Assembly (NCBI RefSeq): GCF_016907925.1
Contig: NZ_JAFBCZ010000008.1
Span: 140,506-204,505 of the forward strand
Length of the DNA stretch: 64,000 nucleotides
From: Herpetosiphon giganteus
GTDB lineage: Bacteria > Chloroflexota > Chloroflexia > Chloroflexales > Herpetosiphonaceae
Direction: 5' to 3'
Shown here: one piece after another, positions 36,775-45,833 of the stretch
Layout of the letters: each line of letters starts with the position of its first letter
How positions within the stretch are numbered: the stretch's first letter is position 1
Notes under the pieces: model-generated
What the model was told of the DNA's origin: nothing
Databases searched by the model: none
The model's input: the letters and a program-made list of their open reading frames with translations, nothing else
Translations under genes and position numbers: made by a program

Positions 36775-38064
36775 TTAAATCCGCTGGATTGTGATTAGAC
36801 CGCCTGATCGCGGTTGGTTGGTTGGCAACCAAACTGGCCGCAAATCTTGATTGGGCACAAGTTGCCAATCGTAGTTGGCGATTAATTCGCGCACAACCAA
36901 GCGCATTTCGATTTGGGCCAACGCTAAACCGATGCAAATTCGTGGCCCACCGCCAAAACCAACCAAACTATAGGCTTGTTTGCCCTCGTTGCTTGGGGCT
37001 GCAAAACGATCGGGGTTGAACTGGGTTGGATTATGCCACAAACTTGGCATCTGGTGGGTATAAACCGATGAGTACATTGCCAGCCAGCCTTGCGGCACAT
37101 GATAGCCAGCATACTCAAAGGCTTCAACCACGCCGCGAAAACCACCAGGCGCGGGCGGGTGTAAGCGCTCGGCCTCGCGCAACACATGATCAAGCAAACT
37201 ATGTTGATTAGTACTAATTTCTTGGCGCAAACGTTGCAGAATTTCAGGCTGCTGAGCCAATTCAAGGCAAATCCAAGTCAGCAACGAAGCAACCGTATCG
37301 TGGCCAGCCCACAGCAAGAGCAATAATTCACTAATTAATTGATCGTCGGTCTGATTCGGGTCGGCGTGTAAAAGCAAACTCAAACTATCCAACGCATCAG
37401 GTTGCAAGCTCAAACGCCGCAACTCGATGAGATAGCTCAAGCTTTGGCGCAAACGTCGCCCAGCCTGTTGCGCCCGATAATAGGGCGTGGCCGGAATTGG
37501 GTAGGGTACTGGGGTAAACAAGCCAGCGGTAAAGGCCGCAAAATCGTGGTGCAAAGCCTCGGCAATTGGGGCTGGCGTGCGTCCGCAAACTACCAACAAG
37601 GCCACATCAAAGGCTAAGGCCTGCAAGCGCTCCAATAAACAAACCTGATCGGCAGCGAGCCATGTTTGAATTTGTGCTTGAATGAGCCGCTGAATCTGCG
37701 GTTGCAATTGTTGCAGCGCTGCATGGGCAAAGGCAGGCTTGAGAATATGGCGTTGCTGATCGTGCTGTTGACCATCAGTTAATGATAAGCCGCCACCGAT
37801 GAGGCGCAGCATTGCGCGGCCCCAACCAGCGCGCCACGAAAAATGCTGGCTTGATTGGCTGAGCATAAAGCGATTGCCCGCTGGCTCCAATAAAACAACA
37901 CAAGGCCGACCCAAAAGATGGGTCGACCAAATCGGGCCATAGCGTTGAGCGCGTTCTTGGGCAAATTGCAATGGGTCAGCGGCCCACTCACGAATCTCGC
38001 CAATGAGCGGCAGCCCAAACGAACCAGGCGGACAGCCAGCAGGCGGAGCGAAGCGTCGTTTCAC
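36775..38064 (-). CDS. Cytochrome P450 (CYP120-like)
   Basis: A 429-residue monooxygenase with the oxygen-binding I helix (LLLLWAGHDTVASLL), an ExxR in LREAERLHP, and the haem loop FGGGPRICIGLALAQIEMRL with the axial Cys. No membrane anchor is seen. The short, soluble form and Pro-Gly-Xaa N-terminal hinge (PPGSFGLPLIGEI) resemble cyanobacterial CYP120. The substrate cannot be told. GTG 38064 follows the LPDTG protein stop by 3 bases, and uvrA follows by 11, so the three are likely cotranscribed. No ferredoxin or reductase gene adjoins it. Confidence 0.9.
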   Translation of the reverse strand: MKRRFAPPAGCPPGSFGLPLIGEIREWAADPLQFAQERAQRYGPIWSTHLLGRPCVVLLEPAGNRFMLSQSSQHFSWRAGWGRAMLRLIGGGLSLTDGQQHDQQRHILKPAFAHAALQQLQPQIQRLIQAQIQTWLAADQVCLLERLQALAFDVALLVVCGRTPAPIAEALHHDFAAFTAGLFTPVPYPIPATPYYRAQQAGRRLRQSLSYLIELRRLSLQPDALDSLSLLLHADPNQTDDQLISELLLLLWAGHDTVASLLTWICLELAQQPEILQRLRQEISTNQHSLLDHVLREAERLHPPAPGGFRGVVEAFEYAGYHVPQGWLAMYSSVYTHQMPSLWHNPTQFNPDRFAAPSNEGKQAYSLVGFGGGPRICIGLALAQIEMRLVVRELIANYDWQLVPNQDLRPVWLPTNQPRSGGLITIQRI

Positions 38065-38067
38065 GGT

Positions 38068-38541
38068 TTAGCGCATAAACTTCAACCCAAAACGCCCAAC
38101 CAAACCCAAGCCAATCAAAGCCACACCCAGCCATAACCACGTATTTGAGGTTGATGGGCTGCTGGTGACCGGCAAAGCAACCGGAGCGGGTTTGACCACA
38201 CCGGTATCAGGCAAGGTTACTGGTGGCATTGGGGTAGCGGTAGCCGGCACGAGCGTTGCGCTTGGCAAGGCGGTTGCAGTTGGCGCAATCGCGGTTGGTT
38301 CAAGCGTTGCAGTTGGCTCAAGCGTTGGCGCAATTGCGGTTGGTTCAGCAGTAACCACCGGAACTGCGGTTGCAGGTAAACGAGTTGCCGTGGGTAAGGG
38401 CGTTTCTGTCGGCAGCGGAGTAGGCGTTAAGGTTGGACGAGGTGGTTGAGCCAAGCTACTTGCAGCTGCTGGCTGGAGCAATACCAAACTGAGCACTCCG
38501 AGCATAACGACAGCAAGCAAGCCAGAGAAACGACGAAACAT
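38068..38541 (-). CDS. Pro/Thr-rich surface protein with LPDTG motif and C-terminal membrane segment
   Basis: About 157 residues. A signal peptide (LAVVMLGVLSLVLLQPAAA) is followed by a low-complexity Pro-Thr-Ala stretch with many TATLEPTAIAPT-like repeats, then LPDTG, a ~30-residue spacer, a hydrophobic segment (WLWLGVALIGLGLVGRFGL) and a short basic end. This is the sortase-substrate layout, though the spacer is longer than usual and no sortase gene is near. ATG 38541 has GAGAGG 6 bases upstream. Alternatively the membrane segment simply anchors a stalk. It precedes the P450 gene by 3 bases. Confidence 0.75.
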   Translation of the reverse strand: MFRRFSGLLAVVMLGVLSLVLLQPAAASSLAQPPRPTLTPTPLPTETPLPTATRLPATAVPVVTAEPTAIAPTLEPTATLEPTAIAPTATALPSATLVPATATPMPPVTLPDTGVVKPAPVALPVTSSPSTSNTWLWLGVALIGLGLVGRFGLKFMR

Positions 38542-38681
38542 AAGCAACCTCTCGACAAAACTGATTTGATGATTCAATTGAACGTTTCGGCGGGCATAGC
38601 AGCATTATAGCAGCATGCATGCCGAAAACCTATCCATCTTGGGCTGTTTTGCAAAGAGCCTAGCCACGGCGAATTCTTGCA

Positions 38682-39110
38682 CTAGGCTTGGCTACTACTT
38701 GGAATAATCACCACGGCCAGTTGCACATCATCGGGATTAATTGCTTGCTCGCTATAGAATTTGCGCGCTGCCTCGCTGGTAGCCGATTGCCAGCAACGCT
38801 CGGCTGCCAAGACAATTTTGTCGACTCCTTGAACTGCGGTAAAACTGGCAAAGGCCATTGGAGCCTCGCTTGGCGCGCCACCAACAATCGCTGGCGAAGC
38901 AAGCACATCAACCTGTTCTACGCCCAACGCTGCATAGGCTTGAGCAATTTCGGCCTCAACATCGGGGGTAATTTCGCCATGCGGCGCTGTATGATAAACC
39001 GTTGTATTCAAGACAAAGCCAGGAGTCGTCCCAGCTAAATTGAGCGCAGTCAAACCAACCAACGCTGGATCAACAGCACCAGCTTGATCAAGAGCAATCA
39101 GAAACTTCAC
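38682..39110 (-). CDS. Unknown small protein
   Basis: I do not recognise this 142-residue soluble protein. It starts MKFLIALDQAGAVDPALVGL and has alternating strand/helix stretches, with one Cys (AERCWQSATS). The N-terminal strand and overall size recall DsrE-like or Usp-like folds, but I see no diagnostic motif. It stands alone between a repeat-rich region and the LPDTG gene. Confidence 0.6.
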   Translation of the reverse strand: MKFLIALDQAGAVDPALVGLTALNLAGTTPGFVLNTTVYHTAPHGEITPDVEAEIAQAYAALGVEQVDVLASPAIVGGAPSEAPMAFASFTAVQGVDKIVLAAERCWQSATSEAARKFYSEQAINPDDVQLAVVIIPSSSQA

Positions 39111-39644
39111 AACACGCCTCCATCAGCGAATAAGACAACGATAGTTCATCAGTATTATAACAATCGTTGAGCGGAGGAGTTAGGGCAAAGAGCATAGAGC
39201 ATAGAATATAGAATACGAAGAGTTGAAACCGCGAAGAACGAGAAGGTTGAGTTGGCTATCGGCTGTAGGCTCTTGGCTATCGGAACAAGGGTTGGGATTT
39301 TAAATCAATCTCCGAAAGCCCAAAGTCCAAAGCCCATCGCCACAGATTGACACAGATTGGCTCAGATTATTAATTACTCAAAGACAATAGCCAATAGCCC
39401 ATAGCCATCATTCCTCTGCGACTCTGCGTTGACATTGATCCACGAAGGACACGAAGAGCACGAAGGGAAATGGCTATGGGCTTTGGGTTTCAATCAATCG
39501 CCGATAACCTAATCCTTTTTTCGCCACAAATTGGCACAGATTCTTGGGATTGGGCTATCGGCTGTGGGCTTTTGATTTCTGATTTTCGACTTTTGCCTTT
39601 CGGCATTCATCCCTCATCCTTCATCCTTCATCCTTTACAAAAGC
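39111..39644. repeat. Intergenic repeat-rich region
   Basis: No gene is seen. It contains 7-base repeats (AGAGCAT/AGAATAT, about 39188-39215), variants of GGCTATCGGCTGT (39255-39282, 39547-39568), CACAGATTG repeats (39342-39365), CACGAAG 9-base repeats (39440-39470) and CATCCTT 7-base repeats (39606-39634). None has CRISPR-like constant repeats with unique spacers. Confidence 0.75.
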
Positions 39645-41228
39645 CTAGCGCAATTCGCGTTTGAGAATCTTGCCAGTGGCGCTGATGGGCAATTGTTCGT
39701 GGAATTCGACGATGCGTGGGTATTTGTAGGCAGCAAATTGATCGCGACACCAAGCCACAACTTCTTCTTCGGTGGCTTCAGCGCCTGGCTTTTTGACGAT
39801 AAAGGCCTTGACTTCTTCGCCAAGTTTTTCGTCGGGCACGCCGAGCACGGCCACCAACGAAACCGCTGGGTGCGTCATCAGCACTTCTTCGATCTCGCGG
39901 GGATAGACATTGTAGCCACCACGCAAAATCATATCTTTCTTGCGATCGACGATTGAGAGATAGCCATCTTCGTCAATCGTGCCAACGTCGCCAGTATAGA
40001 GCCAGCCATCTTGAATGGCGGCGGCAGTTGCATCGGGGCGTTTGTAATAGCCCTTCATCACGTTATGGCCGCGAATCAGAATTTCGCCTTTTTCGCCTGC
40101 GGCAACTGGATTGCCAGCATCATCGACGCAGCGTACTTCAACGCCCCAGACTGGTTGGCCAACCGTGCCTGGCTTCGAAGGTAGATCGATATGATTGAAG
40201 GTGGCGATCGGCGAACATTCCGAAAGCCCATAGCCTTCGAGCACTCGCACGCCGAACACTTCTTCGAATTGGCGCATCACTTCAACCGGCATTGGTGCAC
40301 CGCCCGATGAGGTTAGGCGCAAGTTGGCAGCAATCGGCGTGGGATCGATCTTATTGGCAGCGATATATTGCAAGAGCGCCCAAAACATAGTTGGCACGCC
40401 CGTCCAGAGATTGACTTTATCGCGCTCCATTACGGACAGAACTGTAGCTGGCTCGAAACGCGGCAGCAAGGTCAGGGTTGCGCCAGCAAAAATATTGGCA
40501 TTCATCTGGGCGGTTTGGCCGGTTGAGTGAAAAAGTGGCAAGGTAATCAACACCACATTCGAGCCATCGAGGCTATTATCAAGAATTGGCCAGGCCAAAT
40601 CGCGGGCAACCATGGCATTGAAAAACATATTGGCGTGGCTGAGTTCTGCGCCTTTGGGCTGGCCAGTCGTGCCTGAGGTATAGAAAATTACCGCCGTATC
40701 GTCGGCCTTGGTAGGGTGGGTCGTAAATGTTGGAGCCTGATTGTACATCAATTGGCCCAAGGTTTTGACCCCTTCGATGGGCGATGGCGCAGCAGGATTG
40801 ACGGTCAGCACGATCATGTGCTCGCAGTTTTCAGCTTGATCAAAGCCAGCTTTGCCCATTTGACCCAATGGCAATTCGGCAGTGCCCTCGAAACAGAAGA
40901 AGGCCTTCGCATCGCAATCGTTGAGGTGATAGGCGATTTCGCGCGGCTTCAACATAATATTCAAACAGACGATCACTGCGCCAACTTTGAGTGCAGCGTA
41001 ATAAACCATGGGAAAATAGGGCAAATTGGGGCACGACAGCGCCACATGATCGCCAGGCTTGATGCCAAGCGCCAGCATGCCATTGGCAATTTGGTTGGTC
41101 ATAGCATTCAGCTGGGCATAATTGAAACGCATATCGTTGAAAATGAGGGCAGTGCGGTTGGGGCGCTTGCGGGCGTGATCATCGAGCATTGTGGCCAAAT
41201 TGAGCGTCGTAGCCGTCTGGGGAATCAT
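39645..41228 (-). CDS. Acyl-CoA synthetase (AMP-binding ligase)
   Basis: A ~527-residue acyl-adenylate-forming ligase that activates fatty or aromatic acids with CoA. Motifs: P-loop VIFYTSGTTGQPKGAELSH, LPLFHSTG, acyl-site SSGGAPMP, LEGYGLSECSP, and the C-terminal LYTGDVGTIDEDGYLSIVDRKKDMILRGGYNVYPREIEEVL with the catalytic Lys near the end (ISATGKILKRELR). ATG 41228 has GGAGG 8 bases upstream. It is last in an operon with an enoyl-CoA hydratase, a hybrid kinase and a response regulator, so fatty-acid use may be linked to the signalling pair. Confidence 0.92.
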   Translation of the reverse strand: MIPQTATTLNLATMLDDHARKRPNRTALIFNDMRFNYAQLNAMTNQIANGMLALGIKPGDHVALSCPNLPYFPMVYYAALKVGAVIVCLNIMLKPREIAYHLNDCDAKAFFCFEGTAELPLGQMGKAGFDQAENCEHMIVLTVNPAAPSPIEGVKTLGQLMYNQAPTFTTHPTKADDTAVIFYTSGTTGQPKGAELSHANMFFNAMVARDLAWPILDNSLDGSNVVLITLPLFHSTGQTAQMNANIFAGATLTLLPRFEPATVLSVMERDKVNLWTGVPTMFWALLQYIAANKIDPTPIAANLRLTSSGGAPMPVEVMRQFEEVFGVRVLEGYGLSECSPIATFNHIDLPSKPGTVGQPVWGVEVRCVDDAGNPVAAGEKGEILIRGHNVMKGYYKRPDATAAAIQDGWLYTGDVGTIDEDGYLSIVDRKKDMILRGGYNVYPREIEEVLMTHPAVSLVAVLGVPDEKLGEEVKAFIVKKPGAEATEEEVVAWCRDQFAAYKYPRIVEFHEQLPISATGKILKRELR

Positions 41229-41282
41229 CAATGAAACCTCCTAAAAAGCCATAGAAAAATCTACCACCGCACTGCCGAAACC

Positions 41283-41663
41283 TTAGTTTGTCAGCGCCGC
41301 AGCAATTGTTGATTCAATTTCGTGAATATCAAAGGGTTTGGTGAGATAGCGCCAGCAGCCCGCTTGGAGCGCTCGATCGCGGTCGTGGCTATGTGCCCGG
41401 GCGCTCACGCCAGCTACCCGCAGTTGGTCATGCTGAGGATGGTTGCCCAAGTGGCGCAGAAATTCAAAGCCATCCATCTCGGGCATCATCATATCCAGCA
41501 AAATGAGGTTTGGCAGTTTGGATTGATCTAAAAGCCAATTAAGCGCTTCTCGCCCATTGGTGGTTTCCACAATCTCGCAATCGGCATAATCCTCGAGAAT
41601 TTCGCGCAAAATATCGCGGTTGTATGGATCGTCTTCGACCAGCAGAAAAACTGGTTTGTTCAT
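41283..41663 (-). CDS. Single-domain response regulator
   Basis: A 126-residue REC domain with VEDDPYN, phosphoacceptor LILLDMMMPEMDGFE (about residue 57), VAGVSARAH and LTKPFD. No output domain. ATG overlaps the stop of the hybrid kinase (ATGA), so the two are coupled and likely partners. Confidence 0.92.
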   Translation of the reverse strand: MNKPVFLLVEDDPYNRDILREILEDYADCEIVETTNGREALNWLLDQSKLPNLILLDMMMPEMDGFEFLRHLGNHPQHDQLRVAGVSARAHSHDRDRALQAGCWRYLTKPFDIHEIESTIAAALTN

Positions 41664-44600
41664 GGAGTATCCGATTCCTTCAACGGGGCAAACCGTTGGA
41701 CTTCAGCAACCAGCTTACGCATACTGAGGGTATGTTTGGTCTGAATGGCTTGCGCAGCTTGGCGCAATTGGCGAATTTCATCGTTGGTTAAGTCGCGTGC
41801 CGTCACAATAATCACCGGAATATTGCGGGTTTCAGGATTGGCACGCAGTCGTTCGAGCAGTTGAAAGCCATCAACCACAGGCATCATCAGATCAAGCAAA
41901 ATCAGTTGGGGATAATTGCCCTGTTGAATCAGATCAAGCGCCGCAGCGCCATCATACGAAGCTTGGGTCAGATAGCCATGCTCCTGCAAAGTTGCACACA
42001 GCAATTCGGCCATATCATAATCATCATCAACAACCAGAATAAAGCCCGATTGGGTTTGCACCCCAAGCAACTGACGAATAATCCGAATCAGAATGTTGCT
42101 ATCGATTGGCTTGACAACATAGGTGGAGACCCCAACCCCTGGTAGCTCATTGTATAACGAAGCGTCGCTTGCGATCAAGACGGGAACTTGGGCTAAATGG
42201 TCAATTTCACGCAACGCCGCCAGCGTTTCCCAGCTTTCGCTATTGGGCATCACCAAATCGAGGGTAATTGCTGCTGGTGAATGCTGTTTGGCCCAGGCCA
42301 ACGCACTATGCCGATCGGCGGCAACAATCACCTCGAAGCCAGCAGAGTTTAATTGTTCTTCAAGTTGCAGTGCTAAATGTTGATCGTTTTCGATGACCAG
42401 AATTGTACGCCGCACACCTTGGTTGAGCCGCGCCAGCTGCGTGCCACGGCTGGCTGGCAGCATAATTGTAAAGCTGCTGCCTTGATTTTCGCCAGCGCTG
42501 GAGGCCCATGTGCGACCACCATGCAACTCGACCAATTGCTGAACAATGGATAACCCTAAGCCCGTGCCACCAAAACGGCGGGTTGAGCCACCTTCGACTT
42601 GATAAAAACGATCCCACAGTTTGAGCAGTGCTTCGGTAGGCACGCCAACCCCGTTATCGTTGACCTGAATCAGCACATATTGGCCAGCCAACATCGGCGG
42701 CACTTCGGTATCTAAGGCTTGGGCCAACCATTCAACTTGGCCTTGTTCGTTGATATTTAAGGCCGCTGAAGCCAAGGTAATTGTACCGTGCTCGGGTGTA
42801 AATTTAATTGCATTGCTCAAAAGGTTGGTCACTGCTTGGCCAATCCGCTCAGGATCGATCATCAGCAAGGGCAAATCATCGCTCAATTGCAAAATCAGCG
42901 TTTGATTTTTCTCACGAATCATCGTTTGCAACATGGACACTTGCTCTTCCAAAAGGCTATTGATGAGCGTCGTTTGGCGTTGCAACTCAATTCGGCCAGC
43001 ATCAAGTTTGGCAATATCCAGCAGGTCATTGACCAAGCTCAGCAAACGCTGGCCGCCGGTGCGAATGCCATCAATTTTGGTGGTGTGCCATGGCGTGAGC
43101 ACTTCGGTGCGGCGTTTGAGCAACAGCTCGCTATAGCCCAAGATTGCGGTCAGCGGCGTGCGCAACTCGTGGCTCATGTTGGCCACTAATTCTTCTTTAA
43201 GCCGATCAAGCTCTTTGCGGGCGGTCAAATCGCGGGCGACCAGCACAATCCCCTCGATGATGCCATCGCCAGAACGCAATGGCGAGACGCTGACCTCGTG
43301 AATAATCGGCACGCCATCGGAGCGCGCCAAGGCAACTTCAACATCGCGCACGGTTGTGCCAGCCAAGGCTTGTTGCACCGGATGTTCATCGAAGCCAAGC
43401 ACATTGCCCTTGGCGGTGCGCCAAACCAAGGTCGTCGAAAGAAAATCGAAGTGACGACCAGCAAAGAATTGCAAGCCAGCCTCGTTAATCCTAGTTTGAT
43501 GGCCTCGGCTATCGTAGGCAACCACAATATCATCGATGCTGTCGAAACTGGTTTGCAACTCGTTGGCTTGCTGCTTGAGCAAATAAAATAGTTGAATATT
43601 TTCGAGCCATGCAGCTAAGCGATCAGCCACTTGACGCACAAACAAGGTTTGGTCGTGGTCGAGCAAGCGTTCGGGCGAATCAGAGGCCGCCGAAATCATG
43701 CCAACTGCTTCATCTTGAATTTTGATTGGCACTGCAAGATACGAATAGAGCGTAAACGGCTCTAAATGTTCGCGCACTTCGCTAGTCAGATAATTCGGAT
43801 GACGTTGCTCAGCTGGCACATTGAAAAGCTCAACCACCTGAGCGCGTTCAGTAAAGATTGGCGAATACAGGCCGTTATCAATTCGAAACTGAACGCTTTG
43901 CACCATTTGGTCGATGTAGGCTTGACGGCTTGGCAATGCATGATACGAAGCCAGCACATCGAGAAACTCTTCGCGTGGCGGCGGAAAACGCAGGGCAATA
44001 CTACACCACGTATTCAAGACGTTGCCCACCGTTTGGGCCACAAACGTATAGGCTTCAGCAGGAGTCGGATTAGTGACCAAATAATCGCTAATTTCGCGCA
44101 ACACCCGCGACTCGTTGATCCGCACGCCCAAAATACTGTTAATAATTGATAATTGATTGGTATTGAAACTCAACTCATGATTGCTTTGCAGCAGTTGACT
44201 ACCTTTATCTTCGATTTCATGAATTAAATGCTGTTGGGTGCGCCAAAAACGCAGTGTGACAAGCATCGAAACCACAATCAAAGCCGAAAGCAAACCAATC
44301 GAGGCGAATTTGATCCAGTTGTAGGTATCGATTTGGGCGCGATAGCCATCGGATCGTTCGCGCAACTGGATGCGTAAAGTACTGGTTGTATCAATTACCG
44401 CTTCGATTTGCGGGCGGCCTTGTTCAAGGGTCAATTCGGCCAAAAGCAGATCTTGCTTGGCTACCGAATCCAGCACTGGTTGATAGGTATTGGTGAGCCA
44501 TTCGCGAATTTGCTGCACAACCTGAGGCAAGCTAGGATCGGGCGGGTTGAGCGCTAGAACGTCTAAACCCTCGGCCACAATCGCATGCTGTTTTTGAATC

Positions 44601-44854
44601 TCGTCGTAGAAAATCTCCGAGCCGGTAGTGGTATAGCCGCGCAAGTTGTTATGCAAGGCCAACAAGGCGATATGGACATCGTTTAAACGCACCCGATAGC
44701 TCAGCAAAGATGCATCACGAGCGCTCAGCCGGTTCATGCCAAACGTCAAGAGCGTTGATGCGATGAGCAATACAACGACCAAAACCGCTTGGATACTCAT
44801 TAACCAGACAAAGCGTGAGCGCTGTTGAGCTGAGCTATACGGGGTTGCAATCAC
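41660..44854 (-). CDS. Hybrid histidine kinase with CHASE3-like sensor, GAF, PAS and two REC domains
   Basis: A 1064-residue membrane protein. A first membrane segment (about 15-38), a periplasmic CHASE3-type helical domain (LHNNLRGYTTTGSEIFYDE) and a second segment (about 185-205) are followed by a GAF domain (about 240-420), a PAS-like domain (about 430-550), HisKA with ELVANMSHELRTPLTAILGYSELL (His about 567), HATPase with LLSNAIKFTPEHG and GGTGLGLSIVQQL, and two receivers (TLDLVMP about 860; LILLDLMMPVVDG about 985). Start is GTG 44854 after AAAGGA, 3 bases after the enoyl-CoA hydratase stop. It can run a multistep phosphorelay with the overlapping single-domain regulator. Confidence 0.93.
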   Translation of the reverse strand: MIATPYSSAQQRSRFVWLMSIQAVLVVVLLIASTLLTFGMNRLSARDASLLSYRVRLNDVHIALLALHNNLRGYTTTGSEIFYDEIQKQHAIVAEGLDVLALNPPDPSLPQVVQQIREWLTNTYQPVLDSVAKQDLLLAELTLEQGRPQIEAVIDTTSTLRIQLRERSDGYRAQIDTYNWIKFASIGLLSALIVVSMLVTLRFWRTQQHLIHEIEDKGSQLLQSNHELSFNTNQLSIINSILGVRINESRVLREISDYLVTNPTPAEAYTFVAQTVGNVLNTWCSIALRFPPPREEFLDVLASYHALPSRQAYIDQMVQSVQFRIDNGLYSPIFTERAQVVELFNVPAEQRHPNYLTSEVREHLEPFTLYSYLAVPIKIQDEAVGMISAASDSPERLLDHDQTLFVRQVADRLAAWLENIQLFYLLKQQANELQTSFDSIDDIVVAYDSRGHQTRINEAGLQFFAGRHFDFLSTTLVWRTAKGNVLGFDEHPVQQALAGTTVRDVEVALARSDGVPIIHEVSVSPLRSGDGIIEGIVLVARDLTARKELDRLKEELVANMSHELRTPLTAILGYSELLLKRRTEVLTPWHTTKIDGIRTGGQRLLSLVNDLLDIAKLDAGRIELQRQTTLINSLLEEQVSMLQTMIREKNQTLILQLSDDLPLLMIDPERIGQAVTNLLSNAIKFTPEHGTITLASAALNINEQGQVEWLAQALDTEVPPMLAGQYVLIQVNDNGVGVPTEALLKLWDRFYQVEGGSTRRFGGTGLGLSIVQQLVELHGGRTWASSAGENQGSSFTIMLPASRGTQLARLNQGVRRTILVIENDQHLALQLEEQLNSAGFEVIVAADRHSALAWAKQHSPAAITLDLVMPNSESWETLAALREIDHLAQVPVLIASDASLYNELPGVGVSTYVVKPIDSNILIRIIRQLLGVQTQSGFILVVDDDYDMAELLCATLQEHGYLTQASYDGAAALDLIQQGNYPQLILLDLMMPVVDGFQLLERLRANPETRNIPVIIVTARDLTNDEIRQLRQAAQAIQTKHTLSMRKLVAEVQRFAPLKESDTP

Positions 44855-44857
44855 GAG

Positions 44858-45643
44858 TTATCGTCCTTTCCACACAGGTGGGCGTTTTTGCAAAAAGGCC
44901 TGAAAGCCTTCAAAGCCATCCTCGCTATTAAAAATTTCGCGCTGGAATTCAGCTTCGCGGCGGAGCGCATCGGCAAAGCTTTGATCGTTTTGAGCCGCCA
45001 GCATCGCCTGTTTGCCTCTGGTTAACGCCAAAGGAGCCTGTGCTGCAATCGTTGCAGCATAAGCTTGCACATCGTTGGCAAAATTTGCTTCATCAAAGAC
45101 CGCATTGGCCATACCCCAAGCCAAAGCGCGTTCAGCCTCAACCATCGCCCCAGTTAACATCAGTTCCATAGCGCGGCCAAGGCCAATCAACCGTGGCAAA
45201 CTATACGTCCCACCACCATCGGGAATTAAGCCAACTTTGATAAAGATTTCTGAGAAGCGGCCACGACTTGATACCAAACGCAAATCGCAGGCCAAGGCCA
45301 AATCCGATCCAATCCCTGCGGCAACGCCATCGACAGCGGCAATAACTGGCCAAGACGATTGGCGAATGCTCAACAAGGTTGGGCCATACGATTCGGTTAA
45401 AACCCGATATACATCATTTGGCGTGCCACCAGATTGCAAGGCTGCCATAATATCGGCCCCTGATGAAAACGCGCCACCAGCGCCAGCAATCACAATACAA
45501 CGAGTGCCATCATCTTCGCAAGCCTCGATCGCTGCCCGCAGCGCGTCCATGGTTGGTTGGTCGACCGCATTGCGGACTGCTGGGCGATTCAGCGTGAGGG
45601 TCGTTACATTATCGGCTTTGCTAATCAGAAGCGTGTCAGTCAT
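44858..45643 (-). CDS. Enoyl-CoA hydratase/isomerase family protein
   Basis: A 261-residue crotonase-fold enzyme for hydration or isomerisation of enoyl-CoA. It has the oxyanion glycines in GAGGAFSSGADIMA and GVAAGIGSDLALACDLRL, and the catalytic-acid region FIKVGLIPDGGGTYSLPRLIGL. The Asp in LIPDGGG matches the PaaG-type group rather than the two-Glu hydratases. ATG 45643 has AAAGGAAG 7 bases upstream. It is first in the operon with the hybrid kinase, regulator and acyl-CoA ligase and diverges from carA. Confidence 0.9.
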   Translation of the reverse strand: MTDTLLISKADNVTTLTLNRPAVRNAVDQPTMDALRAAIEACEDDGTRCIVIAGAGGAFSSGADIMAALQSGGTPNDVYRVLTESYGPTLLSIRQSSWPVIAAVDGVAAGIGSDLALACDLRLVSSRGRFSEIFIKVGLIPDGGGTYSLPRLIGLGRAMELMLTGAMVEAERALAWGMANAVFDEANFANDVQAYAATIAAQAPLALTRGKQAMLAAQNDQSFADALRREAEFQREIFNSEDGFEGFQAFLQKRPPVWKGR

Positions 45644-45833
45644 TGACGATCTTCCTTTGTGCTAAAGAACGTTGGTGCCAGCGAGGAACGGCAGTAGTTT
45701 GGCCTAATCATAGGCCATCTTACGCAGAGCGTCAACGCAACCAGCCACCACAAAAAATGCTGATTCCGTTATAATACTCGGTTGGTACTCAGTTTTGGCT
45801 GAACCACCCGATTGCTTCTAGCTTGGAGTTGCC

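Noticed and set aside
39111..39644. Possible CRISPR array from repeated short units
   Set aside because: Units are 7-14 bases, imperfect and without unique spacers; no cas genes nearby.
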